Assembly: GCF_037975245.1 (NCBI RefSeq)
Contig: NC_092580.1
Coordinates: 2,766,501-2,830,500, forward strand
Direction of reading: 5' to 3'
DNA length: 64,000 nt
DNA from: Apostichopus japonicus
Taxonomy: Eukaryota; Echinodermata; Holothuroidea; Aspidochirotida; Stichopodidae
Of this stretch, positions 1 through 13,100 are shown piece after piece; the first letter of the stretch is position 1, and each line of letters opens with the position of its first letter. The notes beneath the pieces were generated by a model. The model had not been told where the DNA came from and made no database searches. It saw only the letters and a list, made by a program, of their open reading frames with translations. A program made the translations under genes and the position numbers.

Positions 1-2257
1 ACTGCATGACTAAAACCCTCCCAGACAACCGATCACAGAAGGTGGTCCTTTGCTGAAATCATAGCAGATGTTCTTCAAATGCATTACTTTTCTATTACGA
101 TCTCCTCTTTGATTTCATTACCCTTGAAATATGACATGTTTGGACTGTTTAAATATTTGCTTTGCTGTCCATGTTTCTCTGTATTTAAAATTTTGATCAA
201 AATGCAACTTCATTTTTTACACTAAAATTATTTCCATTTTTGGGAGATTAATTAGTTTAACATCACAAAGAGTAACAACATTTTCAGTTGAATTGCCATG
301 ATGACATCATGCACTATGCCATTGATAATTTTAGCAGTCACAGGTTTATCATTTGAGAATTTCTTGCCATAAAATATGCTATACAACATGTGGTCTTGAT
401 CTATGTACAGATCTATGCAAAAATATTTCCAGCAATTTTTATAAAGCAGTCGACTGAACAACCAAAAGAATTTCCCTTTCATTATTAACCTGCAAGAAAG
501 AAACTGATTTTTTTTATTATGTCCACTTTTTTGGACTACTTGAAGAGCCTCCCCATCTGCCACCCCACCCCAGTCCACCCTGCATAAAAAAAAATGGACA
601 GATACATGATACGAATAGTGCTCTGTAACATCACACATGTTCTTTGCTAACTATAAGGTTAATTGAAGTAGGGGTTTAATCTACTGTATATAGTAGAACG
701 GAGTTGCCATTGTTTACATATATGTAGACAAACGAGAACATAATTCAATGCAGATGTCTTTTATTGGTTTTCTAAAAGAAAGTAGTTGCTAGATCCTAGA
801 CAGTTTAATGAAGTCACAAATCCTATATATAACGATGTACATTATTAAAAATACCTCCATTCTGCAGGCAGCTTCTAAGCAACCACTGTCAATTATAATT
901 AAGACACATGTAGTTCTAAAACAAAGCATTCTGATTGGCAATTGTTATAGTATCTTGAGAGAACAATATAAAGTGTCACATCATTTTTATATATGTATTT
1001 ACAGAGGAACTGGAATGATCTGTTTCCAACAATATGTATAATTTCTTTCTATATTGCAAAGCAGCCTAAATATATATTCTTCAAAGCATTATTAACTTTT
1101 ACTTGAGGGAGAGGGTGGGAGCAGAATTTGGTACATTTGACCTTTTAGAATATGGTAGTCCATGCTTCAGTAAGATCTTGAATTCACAGTGCCAAGACAT
1201 TGCAGCGTTCTATTTCAACGTGAGTTTCTTTATATGGTGTTGCGACTATTTCTTCCCACACTTGATGTGCATGATGTACAGTATGACAATAACTGCAAAA
1301 TGGGAAGGGAAATTTGAAACAGAAAATTGCAAAGCCAAGTCTTTTCACTTCCTGCATAGATATGTCACTTTCTTAAGAGTTTATTATGATGCTGCAGATC
1401 TATGCAAATGAAGCATATTGTGTCTTTCACTTTGAATCAACTTTTGCAAATATTTGGTGTAAATTTCTTAAAGCTGATGCAGACTTTGCATCGTTAAATT
1501 TGTTAATTATTTTTTATAAATTTTATAATTATACTTGAATTGTTATCTACTGTCACTGTAAAGAGCTTACAAAATACATGTCAGAGGTGTACCATTTGTG
1601 TCTCTTGGAGTGAACCATTTGCCTTTCTTCCCTATCAGTGAATGATGTTATTTTCATGTGGCCTATATGCAGTACCTTTTATATGCAGTCACTTTGGAAC
1701 CAATTATAATTGTGCAGACGGAGCAATTTTCATATCGCAGTGTATATGCCAGCTACTGTGTCAACATTATACAAACTTGAACTTTACTATTTCCAGTTTT
1801 GTTAAAAGGAAACAATAGCAATTGTGGTACTCACTGGGGGATTCCCCTATGTGTGACAAAATGAAGACAAATATAGACTTTTGAGTATATTCATCTGATA
1901 AGCAGCAAACGGCTGACTCCAATAAAAGTTGTACCTTAACCCTTTTCAACCAATTAGTTCTGTTGACAACTCTCAGGCCCTTCAAGTACATTCAGCAGTA
2001 GCATGCAAATGGCTTATTCCAATAGAATAGGTGCAAGTACAGTACATCAGCCCTTTGCCACTTTCAAATAATTAATACCTTTGACAGTTGACACCACCAG
2101 TAATACCAACAACTGAAAACAGGAAGACTTAAGTTATATGTGTTATTTAATAGCTTGACTATGGTCCTATTTCTATTACTTTCTTTTCACATGCTGATTC
2201 AATAGAGCTCTAGGCTACAGTATGTGTTGATGTCTTTAGCATTAAAGTAGAGTTTAA
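1..2257. other. No gene recognised
   Basis: AT-rich DNA. The longest open frames (128 aa on minus at 252-638, 102 aa on plus at 1103-1411) have no recognisable domain and no convincing splice context. I see no RNA gene here. It could be intergenic, or the edge of an intron of a gene outside the window. Confidence 0.5.
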
Positions 2258-3207
2258 CATATGTTGATTCTAAAGAATAACATGCTGACTCTATAGATGT
2301 TATATGTTGATTCTATAGATGTTATATGCAGTGGCGTAGGAAGGTACTTTTGAGTGGGGGGGGGCTGAACACTGATGGCCGGCCTGGGGGAGGGGTCTAA
2401 GGGGAATTTTTTTGGAATTTTTTGCATTTCCAGGTGGCCTCAGATGCAATTTGGTGCAATATAGCACACTTCAACACCCACTCCATTTTGTAAACTTAAT
2501 TTTGTATTTTCACCTGGCCTTAGATGCAATTTGGTGCTCCAAATGAGATTTTTTATCTCATTTGGAAATGAAAAAGGGGTTTTCGGACTTGCGAAGCGGG
2601 GGGCGGGGGGCGGAATGATACTTCCGCCCCTCCACATTTTTCACTGGGGGGCTGGCGCCCCCCCCGGGTTCCTACGCCCTTGGTTATATGTGATTCTATA
2701 GAAGTAACATGCTGACTCTATAGATGTTATATGTTGATTCTATAGATGTTATATGTGATTCTATAGAAGTAACATGCTGACTCTTTAGATGTTATATGTT
2801 GATTCTATAGATGTTATATGTTGCAAGATGTTTTATGTTGATTCTATAGAAGTAACATGCTGACTCTACAGATTATATATGTTGATTTTATACATGTTAT
2901 ATGTTGATTCTATAGATGTTATAGTTGATTCTATAGATGTTATATGTTGATTCAATAGATGTTATATGTGATTCTATAGAAGTAACATGCTGACTCTATA
3001 GATGTTACATGTTGATTCAATAGATGTTATATGTGATTCTATAGAAGTAACATGCTGACTCTATATATGTTATATGTTGATTCTATAGATGTTATATGTG
3101 ATTCTATAGAAGTAACATGCTGACTCTATAGATGTTATATGCTGATTCTATTGATGTAAATGTTGATGCTACTGAGGCTACCTGTTGATTCTATAGAGGC
3201 AACATGT
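2258..3207. repeat. Minisatellite with three-monomer higher-order unit
   Basis: A tandem array of about 22-bp monomers containing TCTATAGA. Three variants recur in fixed order: one with TGATTCTATAGAAGTAACAT, one with TGACTCTATAGATGTTATAT, and one with TGATTCTATAGATGTTATAT. Together they form a repeat of about 65 bp. The order is clearest from 2690 to 3150, and the edges are degenerate. A hAT-type MITE at 2329-2682 splits the array, and its 8-bp target duplication (GTTATATG) is itself monomer sequence. Confidence 0.85.
2329..2682. mobile_element. hAT-type MITE, GGCGTAGGAA family
   Basis: A 354-bp non-autonomous DNA transposon. The left end reads CAGTGGCGTAGGAAGG and the complement of the right end reads CAAGGGCGTAGGAACC, giving imperfect terminal inverted repeats with a shared GGGCGTAGGAA-like core. 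It is flanked on both sides by GTTATATG (2321-2328 and 2683-2690), a perfect 8-bp target duplication as expected for the hAT superfamily. It has no transposase ORF. The interior has G runs and the 20-bp motif at 2386-2405 that recurs in two other elements of this window. A 68-bp relative sits at 48360-48427. Confidence 0.88.
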
Positions 3208-6200
3208 AGCTCTGCTTATTGGATGTTATAATGTATTGATATCTACTGATGTTAATGGTGCTTCTTATAATAGGAGGAGCTACATGTGACTTTATTCCAT
3301 ACAAACTGCATATGCTGTTTTACATAATACTTGACTTGTTTGTGTGAATACCAAGTATAACATCAATCTACAATACTTTACAAAAAAGAACAGAAGACAA
3401 TATCATAAAGTAATGCATTATTGAATACACAACTGAAGGTCATATTGAGGACTATTGTGGGCACACCTCAAGTGGTGATTGCAGATATCTAGGCAAATAG
3501 GTTCACAAACAGACATGCCTCAGTTGTGTTATGAATCGTGTGAAGTGCAAACTAGAACGCTGCTCCCAAATATAGCTTCACAACAGTGTAAGATGTAACT
3601 ACATATACTGGAGCCAAAGACAACAAGGCATCTGAGTTCCTGCTTACTTTGCTCAGAATTTTTCTTTTCTTTGCAGACACTGCACTTAAAGATAACCAAG
3701 ATATGTGTTTAATAATAACAATATGAACTGCTTTCGGTCAATATGATGATGAAACCTGACTTGTTCCATAAGCAAAGACTCTGATAAAACAGACAGCATT
3801 TAGAATGAACTCGGCAGTAAAGTTTTCTGAAGAAAATTTTTGCAACAACTGAGCAGTACAAATATATTGATCATGATTAGACTAAATGAGTCACTAGACG
3901 ATATGAAGTGAAAGTGAAGAGTCAAAAGGAAAAGTCTCTGAATCATAGTCCCAGGGCTTAAAACAAAACATTCTCATTAAAGTATTAATGGTATGTCAAC
4001 AACTTAGCTTAACAATACTTTAAAAGAAAAACATGCTTCAAATATAGTCATGTATCAATTTAACCCAGTTGAAGAGATGTGTTATTGCAATAAAGTCACT
4101 GCATGGTTCGTATTGTTGGACAGAATTCTAGGATGGGTGCTCAAGCAAGTGTCTAAAGACCGTCTTGAGTGACATGATAATTATAAACTTATTAATATCA
4201 AAACTAGACTTCACTAAGTTAATATCAGTGATAATTGGAAAGGATGATCAACAACTGAGCTTAAGAATACTTCAAAAGCAAAACAGGCTTCAGAGTATTT
4301 ATGTACCAACTAAACCCACTCACAAGTCATGTTATAGCAACTTACCCTTTGACACTACAATCAAATGCTATTAGAATCATATTATCAACATCAAACTATA
4401 CATTACAAATATTCTGCAGATTATGAAGTTCTCCTTCAATGCCATACTTATGTCAAATTTGCAAGAAAAATGACCGTTGCTTTTTTTCTCATTCATTTTT
4501 TGTCATCGTTCTGCATACATGTTGAAGCTATAGTTACAACTACGGTACTGTTGTGTTCTGCTCCAATTACATCTAAACCATTCAAATTCAGCTTCCTGGT
4601 TTAGAAGTCCAATGAATCACCTTACACTGTAGTATTGTTTACAATGTAGAGTTGTATCACAAAATTGGGCATGTAACCATGGCATCAACAGTTTAATCAG
4701 AGTCAAAACACTTGTTGTATTTTTAAAGCGATAGAAAAGATCTTTACTTACCAGCATCATTTTTATCTTTTCATATCATGGGGGCTGTTACAGCTGATGA
4801 TTGGAAAAGAGAACTATATACTTTATATCAAAAACTTTTATAAAATTGAATAGAAAGATGAAATTTTTCAATTGAGATACTTGAAACAACCGACCTCATT
4901 TTCGATTCTATGCATAATTGTCACTGAGCACTTTAAACTAATAAACAGTTTTCCTAGCCAGATGAAAGGAAATATACCAGTTCAAAACAGTTTTAAAAAT
5001 GTCTCCTTTATATTTTCTCATCATATTGAGAAGAATCTAAATGCAAATTTAGGTAAAGAGACAAACTTACCTGCATATGATTAATGGTCCAATCGGGCCC
5101 CTCTTTATGACTATGACATCTGACCAGCAGCAATCCAAGATTCCAGGCACTACAAGGTACATCGATACAGTTTATGCTCGACAGTATCGTTGAGACACAC
5201 TTCTGTTCTCTCCTTCATCTTGACTGTCCCATATTCTTTCATTTCAATTTTAAAGCTATCACCCGCAATGTAGCAGCTGAAGTCCAGACTTGGCCTCTAC
5301 TTGGGATAAAGAGCCCACTATTACATGGACTTTGGCTGGATCCAATATGCTGTGACACTGGTATTAACACCTCTTCACATCCCATTACCCAAACAAATAG
5401 TGGTGCATTAACCTCCCTTCATGAAGTCATATCTATTCAGTTTTTTTTTCCAACCCTCTACCACCCCCCCCCCAAATGAAACCCTATCACACACCCCCCC
5501 CCTTAAAAAAAGGAGCTTAAAACATAAAATGCCATAACAATGTCTTTTGTTTCATGAGATGTTTTGAATAATGCAGACAAATGCTGCCATGTCAATAAAA
5601 TTGGAGATCACACCCTGCATACTGCTTTAAGTTTGGTTATGAAAGTTAATTACCATGCAATTTGATCTTTTCACAGCATTACTAGTTGAACAAGTTCAGA
5701 CTAACCTCAGAGAAATTGCTGGAAAATAAATACTTTTACTCTTATATACCTAGCTTAGTGGCTATGGCTCATGCCAAATTGGTTAAACATTGCATAGTGC
5801 CATTACAGTAGTTATTGTTTTAGTTTGGGACAGAAAAACAGTTTCTTGAGGAAGACAATAGATACAAATCTGCTGAATGAATTTATCCATCTTCTAACAT
5901 TTTAATTGAAAACCAGAAAGCCAGCAGGCATAGTGATTCCTTGCCTTATCAGATTATACTGCATATGGAATCACTTGACATGATAAAGGAAATGAGGACA
6001 AATGTGTCCTGAAGTCAATTACCAGAACATCATACCAGATACAAACTTGATCATTGCAAAGGTATTACCCTTCGGAATGTTGTTACAGATAACAGTCATT
6101 AGTGGAAGTGGAAAACCCTCTCAGCCACTTCAAAGTACAAAGATCAAATCCTATGACAGTTAGTGACACAGAAAATCCATTCATCATAGTAATAATTGGG

Positions 6201-8309
6201 TTTACAAGGTTTCCAGACTTTGACCTCTGTTGAATTCAGATGACCTTCCATCAGTATCATATTTGGTCAAGTAAATGGAGACTGAATGTACTTAATTTTG
6301 TAATAATATGGCATAACTGTAATAGGTAAAGGTCAAGTGTTTGGTGTCAAATTAAGACACTGACCCAAAAAGATCTTGACTAATACCAACAACAAACCTG
6401 AACCAGTTCTACCTAAGGGGAACCTACATACCAAATATGATATGTACCCCAATTATCCTTCTGAAGTTAGAGCATTTGCGAGCAAATGTCGAATTCACAC
6501 ACACACGCCATCACCATCGCATAGATTCCTGCCACCACAAAGGAATCAAATATAGTAGTCATTCAAGGATATGTTTAGGTTGTGTTAAGTACCGAAACAT
6601 TTTGTGAATCAGTGTGAGACCACCTGGATTTGTAGTGCAGAATTAATATGGCTTGGAAATTGCAATTAACGAATTACAATCTGCTCTATACCGCAATCAG
6701 AAAAATGGTTTTCTTAACAATACAAAAAATTAAAAGACAAATGATATCAACAGATTATTTAAATAGGGTCATATATTTCGGGAAAAATATTGCTTTCAGT
6801 CTCTCAAATCTTCATAATCTTATTAGATATATACTAATTACTCCAAAAGTACAAGGTGTTTTATCTATTGAAACATACTGAATTTGTAAAACTGGATCCA
6901 TGATACATGAACTGACTTATATACAAGAAATTGTGTATGTTAAACGATGTCAAGAGTCCAGTAACATTACCTTCAATGGGGAAGTAGGAACAAATCGAAA
7001 CTGTGGTAACACATTACTGCTAGTAAGATTCAATGGACAACATAACTGTGTATGAAACCAGGAGGGGGGGGGGGGGGTGAACTCCAACAGATTTCATGCA
7101 TAAAAGTGCACAATGGCATAACTTTATTTGCAGAAACCATTTGAAAATGTTTGTAGACATGTAAGATTGACAGCTCCTGACAACATTGAAGAAGATGTCT
7201 TTCTTTATTTGGCAGACCTAGAATAATCAATTATGTTTCTTCAGTGTCACAAGAAATGTGCCATATATCGCCAGCTCACACACAGTGACACAATTGCCCA
7301 ATGATCACATTTATTAGGATGAGATGTATACATGACTTTTGATGAAAAATAACAGTACAGTTGCAAAGAAGTGGGGATTCTTCTCGCAGTGATAGTGGAC
7401 ACCGACATGGGATATGGATGTGAGTCAGTCTTGAACATGGAATTGCAGCACAGATATAGCTTTGTTTATACGGTATCTTAAGGCTGGATTTGTCGTGGAA
7501 ATGTACTACTGTACCACAGAAACATTTGCAGAGTCCATCTGCGGCTGTGCTGTACACATTACACATACATAGTTATTTGACACACATATTAAAACACACT
7601 GAACATACAGTATAGACCCACTACATAGGTAAATTACTATGCAAAATATATAATAAATGTATAATTTCTATTTGATTTTATATCAACATTCAAATCTGTT
7701 GATTAGATCGATGGGGCTGGATTATTGTAAAGCTACAAGGTTGAGGGTAATTCAAATGTTCCCCATGCACAACAGAGAAACCAAACCTACAGCACGTTAC
7801 TGAAATAGCCGCTATTTAGTATTAATAATTCTCACAGTATTGTCAAACTGTTGACATGATACGCATAGAGGACTAGGTTCTAAGTGTTGACCTAACCCTG
7901 ACCTTTGTTGAATAGAAACTACAAATATTGGGTTCCTTCTGTAGAAATCTATTTGAAGTTACTGATGCGAATCTTTCCCCACCAATCGTGGAAATTGCCT
8001 TCCAGGTATAGGCAACACAAACACCCAACGGCTATAGGCAATCCCACTATCTGGCATAGTTAATATGTGAACCTAGACAAGTCCTATGTTGAACAGCAGA
8101 GCTATAGTTGATCTGGCATTATCCTTCTGCACAGCTTTTGTAAGTTACTGATGCAATTCATTTTCAACTCTATTCCCATACATATCAGACAATAGAATAG
8201 GTTCAATAAGTTACAATCAATTGATATGCAAAACATTATGCAAATGTCCTAGAGTTCAATAAAATACGGTCTCCTCACCCAGTATATTTCACATAACATA
8301 ATTGTCCAT
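3208..8309. other. No gene recognised; downstream of AUH
   Basis: AT-rich DNA 3' of the AUH stop codon on the minus strand. Its near part probably holds the AUH 3' UTR: a minus-strand AATAAA (TTTATT on plus) occurs near 7303, but nothing fixes the real cleavage site. Long C and G runs lie at 5461-5510 and 7060-7078. ORFs of 60-101 aa here lack domains and are not called. Confidence 0.45.
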
Positions 8310-10119
8310 CTATTCTCCTGTATATACTGGTTTTCTCCTCTCCTTGAATGCAGTTAAGCCTTCGATCCTGTCTTTCGTCGGTATCGTCTGAAATGAAAAG
8401 GTTTGGAAGCTGCACGACAAATGCGCAAACTGAAAAAAAAACTATTTATAACTACTTGACTTAGCAAATGTAACAAAATGAAATTTTAATACATAAAACT
8501 GAATCTCAAATTCTGAATATGCTGCAAGCCCACATACACATATATATTTCACTTATTTTCATATCACATACTACATACAGTTGCCTGCAGTTACCTCAAT
8601 ACAGTTTTTTTGTTGCACACGGAGAAGAAGGAAACCATTACATCAGTAACAAAACCATGTGATACTAGAAATGCTGTTCAAGATGGGAAAACTGATCCAA
8701 AAACAATTAGCAGTATTATTCCCCCCCCCCCCCCGCCCCCGAGCGACACCTTGACTGCTTATATATGGCAGTGGTGTGAACTGAACTTCCTGATACGTTT
8801 ATTTTTGTGACAACTCCTTGTTTATTATCACAAATGGTATGAGGATATCAACATTGCTTCATTTACACACTGACAATATTGCTTTCAGCAAGGTTTACTT
8901 CCACGGTAAATATAGCACAGAAAAAACAAAGTGAAACTAAAAGATTTCACCCAATAGCCTTGTAAAATCAAACAATGGACAAATTGTAATAGCCCTGTTA
9001 TATAAACATGATTAATATCAGAGTTGCCTCATATTTTGTACACAGTTAATCAACTCAAACATTTCTAGAATATGTTAGGTTTGCTTGAAACTTGGAATTA
9101 CTCTAAATATTACTGCTTGAATTATTTTTTTCTTCTGCAGTGCTAAAGTGTTGTTGTGATGAGGTTTCCTGTTTTGGGCATAGAATTCACCTCACTTTTG
9201 TCCAACAGCTTGCTGTGTTCATTTGTGTTATTCTATTACACATATGACTGTACATAACAAGCATATACTCAGTGTGGAAACTCCTACACCATAATGCTGC
9301 ATAAGTTGGTACATTTTCTATTTGCTACTATTAGTATGTTGTGATGAGGTCTTACACTTGACAACATCTATGTTTGATCATGAAACATACGAAGAAGGTT
9401 TTATAATACCGAATTAGGCCAAATTAGACAAGTTTATAACAGTGCTATGATTCATATTTTAAAGCCATATTTTATTGGCTAATACTTTAAGTCCCTTCGT
9501 AAAAATTTCCTACCATCTTGTGTACTCATGGACACAAAAGTCGAAAGGTTTGCTGCAAATTATTAAAACAAATAGAATCACCCTTGGTTTGTTTCTCATA
9601 AATAGTAATCACATATTCCTAAAGATTTCATGAATTGTTTATTGTCTTTACATTGTCTACCATCGTTCTTTACATCTGATGACTCATTGGTATGTATATA
9701 GCTTATTGAACTGCATTTCCTGTACATAGTTAATACTGTTACCGCCATGAACATCCTTATCTACTCAAGCCTCTTATGGCTGTGCACTTACACTACCAAT
9801 AAAGCAGTTTCTCTGTAAACATATCATCATTTATCATTTGATAAACTTTAATATAGAATTGCAGTAACTGCATTCCTCAAAATTGTGAGCAGTTTGGGAT
9901 GAATTAAAATATGCTAGTGACATCTCTGGTAGTGTTTTGTTTATTGATCTGGTCATGTTTGCTCTCACACAACTAAATACTAGCTTGATGTTTGCAGTTG
10001 TGCTTTTATGATGTTAATTGACCCCCATCATCTTCAGATTGGGTTCACAATTAGGTTTGAGCAGTTGCCTACATGGAACACAAGTCTGTCCATCCATATA
10101 TCTACATAAATATATACAA

Positions 10120-10175
<56 letters not shown>

Positions 10176-13100
10176 CTACCTTAGCATTATGCAAGATGCA
10201 CTCAGCTGTACTTACACCTGCTGTTATGTAACCATCTTGATAAGAATTTCTTTGACCATACTAGGCACACTTGGGACATTGTAGGCTTGTAAAGAGATAG
10301 GGCATGCCAAGACGTGGTGGTGGTTCACTTCATCCAAAGCCACAGAGGAAGGCGATTGTTTAATACAGAGTTACGTTTCTGGAAACTACTGGGCCAGGGT
10401 AAATTTATTACCGGGAGTGCCTACTGTATAGTCATATTGGGAGAGACAGCACTGTACTCATTGGGCATGTGAAATTAGATAATTAATTCAGGCTGGGAGA
10501 GCTTGGCTGTGCCGACCGACCAAATGCAGGAGGAACAACAGTACCTTCGGGCATTTTTTGTTTCTGCTATACCATTTTTATTTTGAACCGAGACTGTAGA
10601 GATGGTACCACATGGCCAGAAGAAAGACCATATACTGAGAGAACCGTCCATACCAATACCCTATATATGTTTATTATAAATTATTGAGCCAGAACTGAAA
10701 ATCACCAAATTATATTAAGAATTTATTTGTAAAAAAGAAAAGGATGAAGAGAAGTGATGTTTAAAATTATTTATATGATTCTCGAGCTCTCCTTGTTTGG
10801 TTGTTTTAAACGGACCCAAGCGAGGAAAATTAACCTTCCACATAACAAAAGGCCAGCTTATTAAAACAGTGTAACTATGATCTTTGCCATATATATTAGC
10901 TTTAAGATATATCGTCAGTATTTATAATATGTGAATTGGATACCAAACATAGTCAATTTCCATGACATTCAAAAAAAAAAAATCAAGATTCTGAAAGCAA
11001 CTCCACAGGTAGTTTCATAGACTACTGTATGAGAGACTTCTTTTCCTAATCTGCCTAATACCCAGCATGCAACATGGTTTGCTAAATGAGGCAGGATGAG
11101 ATAACTTGAAACATCAATTGCTTGACATTAAGTAATTGTGTTTCAAAAATCCTAACAACAGAATGCTACAGTTAAGCTGTTGGCATGGGTTTCCTAATTT
11201 CATAGTTTTCTAACCTTTACATTCTGTTGGTTTATTGAAATAGCATCAGTTTGGCCAAACTAGACACATCAAGTGCTACCTTGAAGAGTACTTCAACGGT
11301 ATATTTTAATATTTTTTTTTTATAGACTTTCCAATGATACTGATGTGTCAGAAAAGGAGTAACAACTTGTGAATGAATTTCTGTAATGAAGAGGCAAATC
11401 TTATTAAAACCAAATACAATTCCGTCTTTTGCATATATCTGTTTGGATACCTGCATATTTAAGTTTGATAACTAGTGCGATTACAATATAATATTAAGCA
11501 CAAATTATCAAAGAAAAGAAAAGTTCAGCCTGAAAACGCTTACCTGGGCATAGTATGCTCCTTCAAAGGCAAGTCCAGAAGCAAGATCAACCTGCCAAGG
11601 TATAGAAGATAACATCACAATATGAATGCACAGATCAGAAATATTACAAAAATCTATTCTTTCCAGTTTGTGTTACACCAATACATACAGACTTAATATC
11701 TGGATTGACCAGAGGGATTTCATTGCCACATAGAAGTAAATGACCGGTCAAATAATTTTGACATGTCAACAAAGTTAGAATAATAGCCATGTCATGAAAT
11801 GGACTGACGGGGAATGCATATATATATACACGAAAAGTTGACACATTGTGTGAGGTACATATAGTACACAACTACAAGGAGCCAATATAACCATAAACCT
11901 TAAAGTCGCTTTCTGTATTCCAAAATACTATTAAGCAAACACCAACCGAGTACTTATCCCAAACTTTTTCCAAACAAATGAAAAACGATTTGTAAATAAA
12001 CCTCTGATGAATTAGAAACTGACCAAAACGTTCATTTTCAAAATATTACTGACACACATTAGATTTGAAGAGTACCACTTTGAAACACTTGCACTAGTAC
12101 CTGCTGGGACCTAGCCCCGCATTATAACACTGACATAACACAGTACAGCACGGTAGTAAAGGAACGCGGCAGACAATCAAGAAGAAAAATTTCTAGTGTT
12201 AATGAACCTTGACACATCTGGGCTCATATGTGAGTCGCTCTAGTCCCGAATTTCATATCATATTTTTCTGTAAAAATTTGTCCATCTAAAAGAGGCTAAA
12301 CTATTGGCCAAACTTGCTACCACAGAAATATCTGGGGTATTTTGGTTAGTAAATATACCAACATAACATATGATAGGCCTGGGAGGCAGTTATTTTACAA
12401 TGTTATAAAGCAATTAAGAACCCACATATGCATGGAGGAGAATGGCTTATTACTTACATTTCCATTGCAATTGCCAGTTTTTATACCTCCTTTTGGATTT
12501 TTTTTTAAGATTAGGAGCATTTCAGATTTCAAACTGTTGATTTCTCCTTAATGAAAACTCCACCCTTACTTTTGCCAGCAAGGGAATAAACCCACAACTC
12601 GGCTGCTTTATTGTTGCAAATGTCGCAGCAAAAGTATTTTGCATTTAAAGCAAGAGCTTTACATAACTGCAATGTCAGGAATATTAAGTAGTCTGTGGCA
12701 GGTTAAGGCCAAGAGTTATAGCTCCAAAACCCTTATTCCATAAGTATTGCAAAGGCATTCTCTGTTGATATATGTCAATGTCAATTGCAATTGTTGATTA
12801 AATGAATAAGACTTCTTAACAAGGAAAACTGCTTCAAATTAACATTTTGCCGTACACTTCTTTGTGCGGCCTTTTCTTCAATATCACATTTTTATTGGTA
12901 TTTATATTATATTTATATTATGGTATTTCAAGCTACCTTAAGGCAACATTTTTAATTGTTTAATTAATTCTAGTTGGATACTATTAGACATTAAATATCT
13001 TATTTCAACTTGCTGCACAGTGATGTCACATCTTTGATACTGTATCATTATGCAGATTTGATATCCATTGAAGTCTCAGTATTTTAACTTTGACCTTTCC

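Noticed and set aside
1-234. Open frame from the left edge reading RRWSFAEIIADVLQ, faintly like a kinase C-terminal tail
   Set aside because: Too short, no other kinase motif and no splice acceptor evidence; the composition soon becomes AT-rich and hydrophobic.
2258-3207. CRISPR-like regular spacing
   Set aside because: Adjacent monomers with no unique spacers, in a eukaryotic genome; it is a minisatellite.
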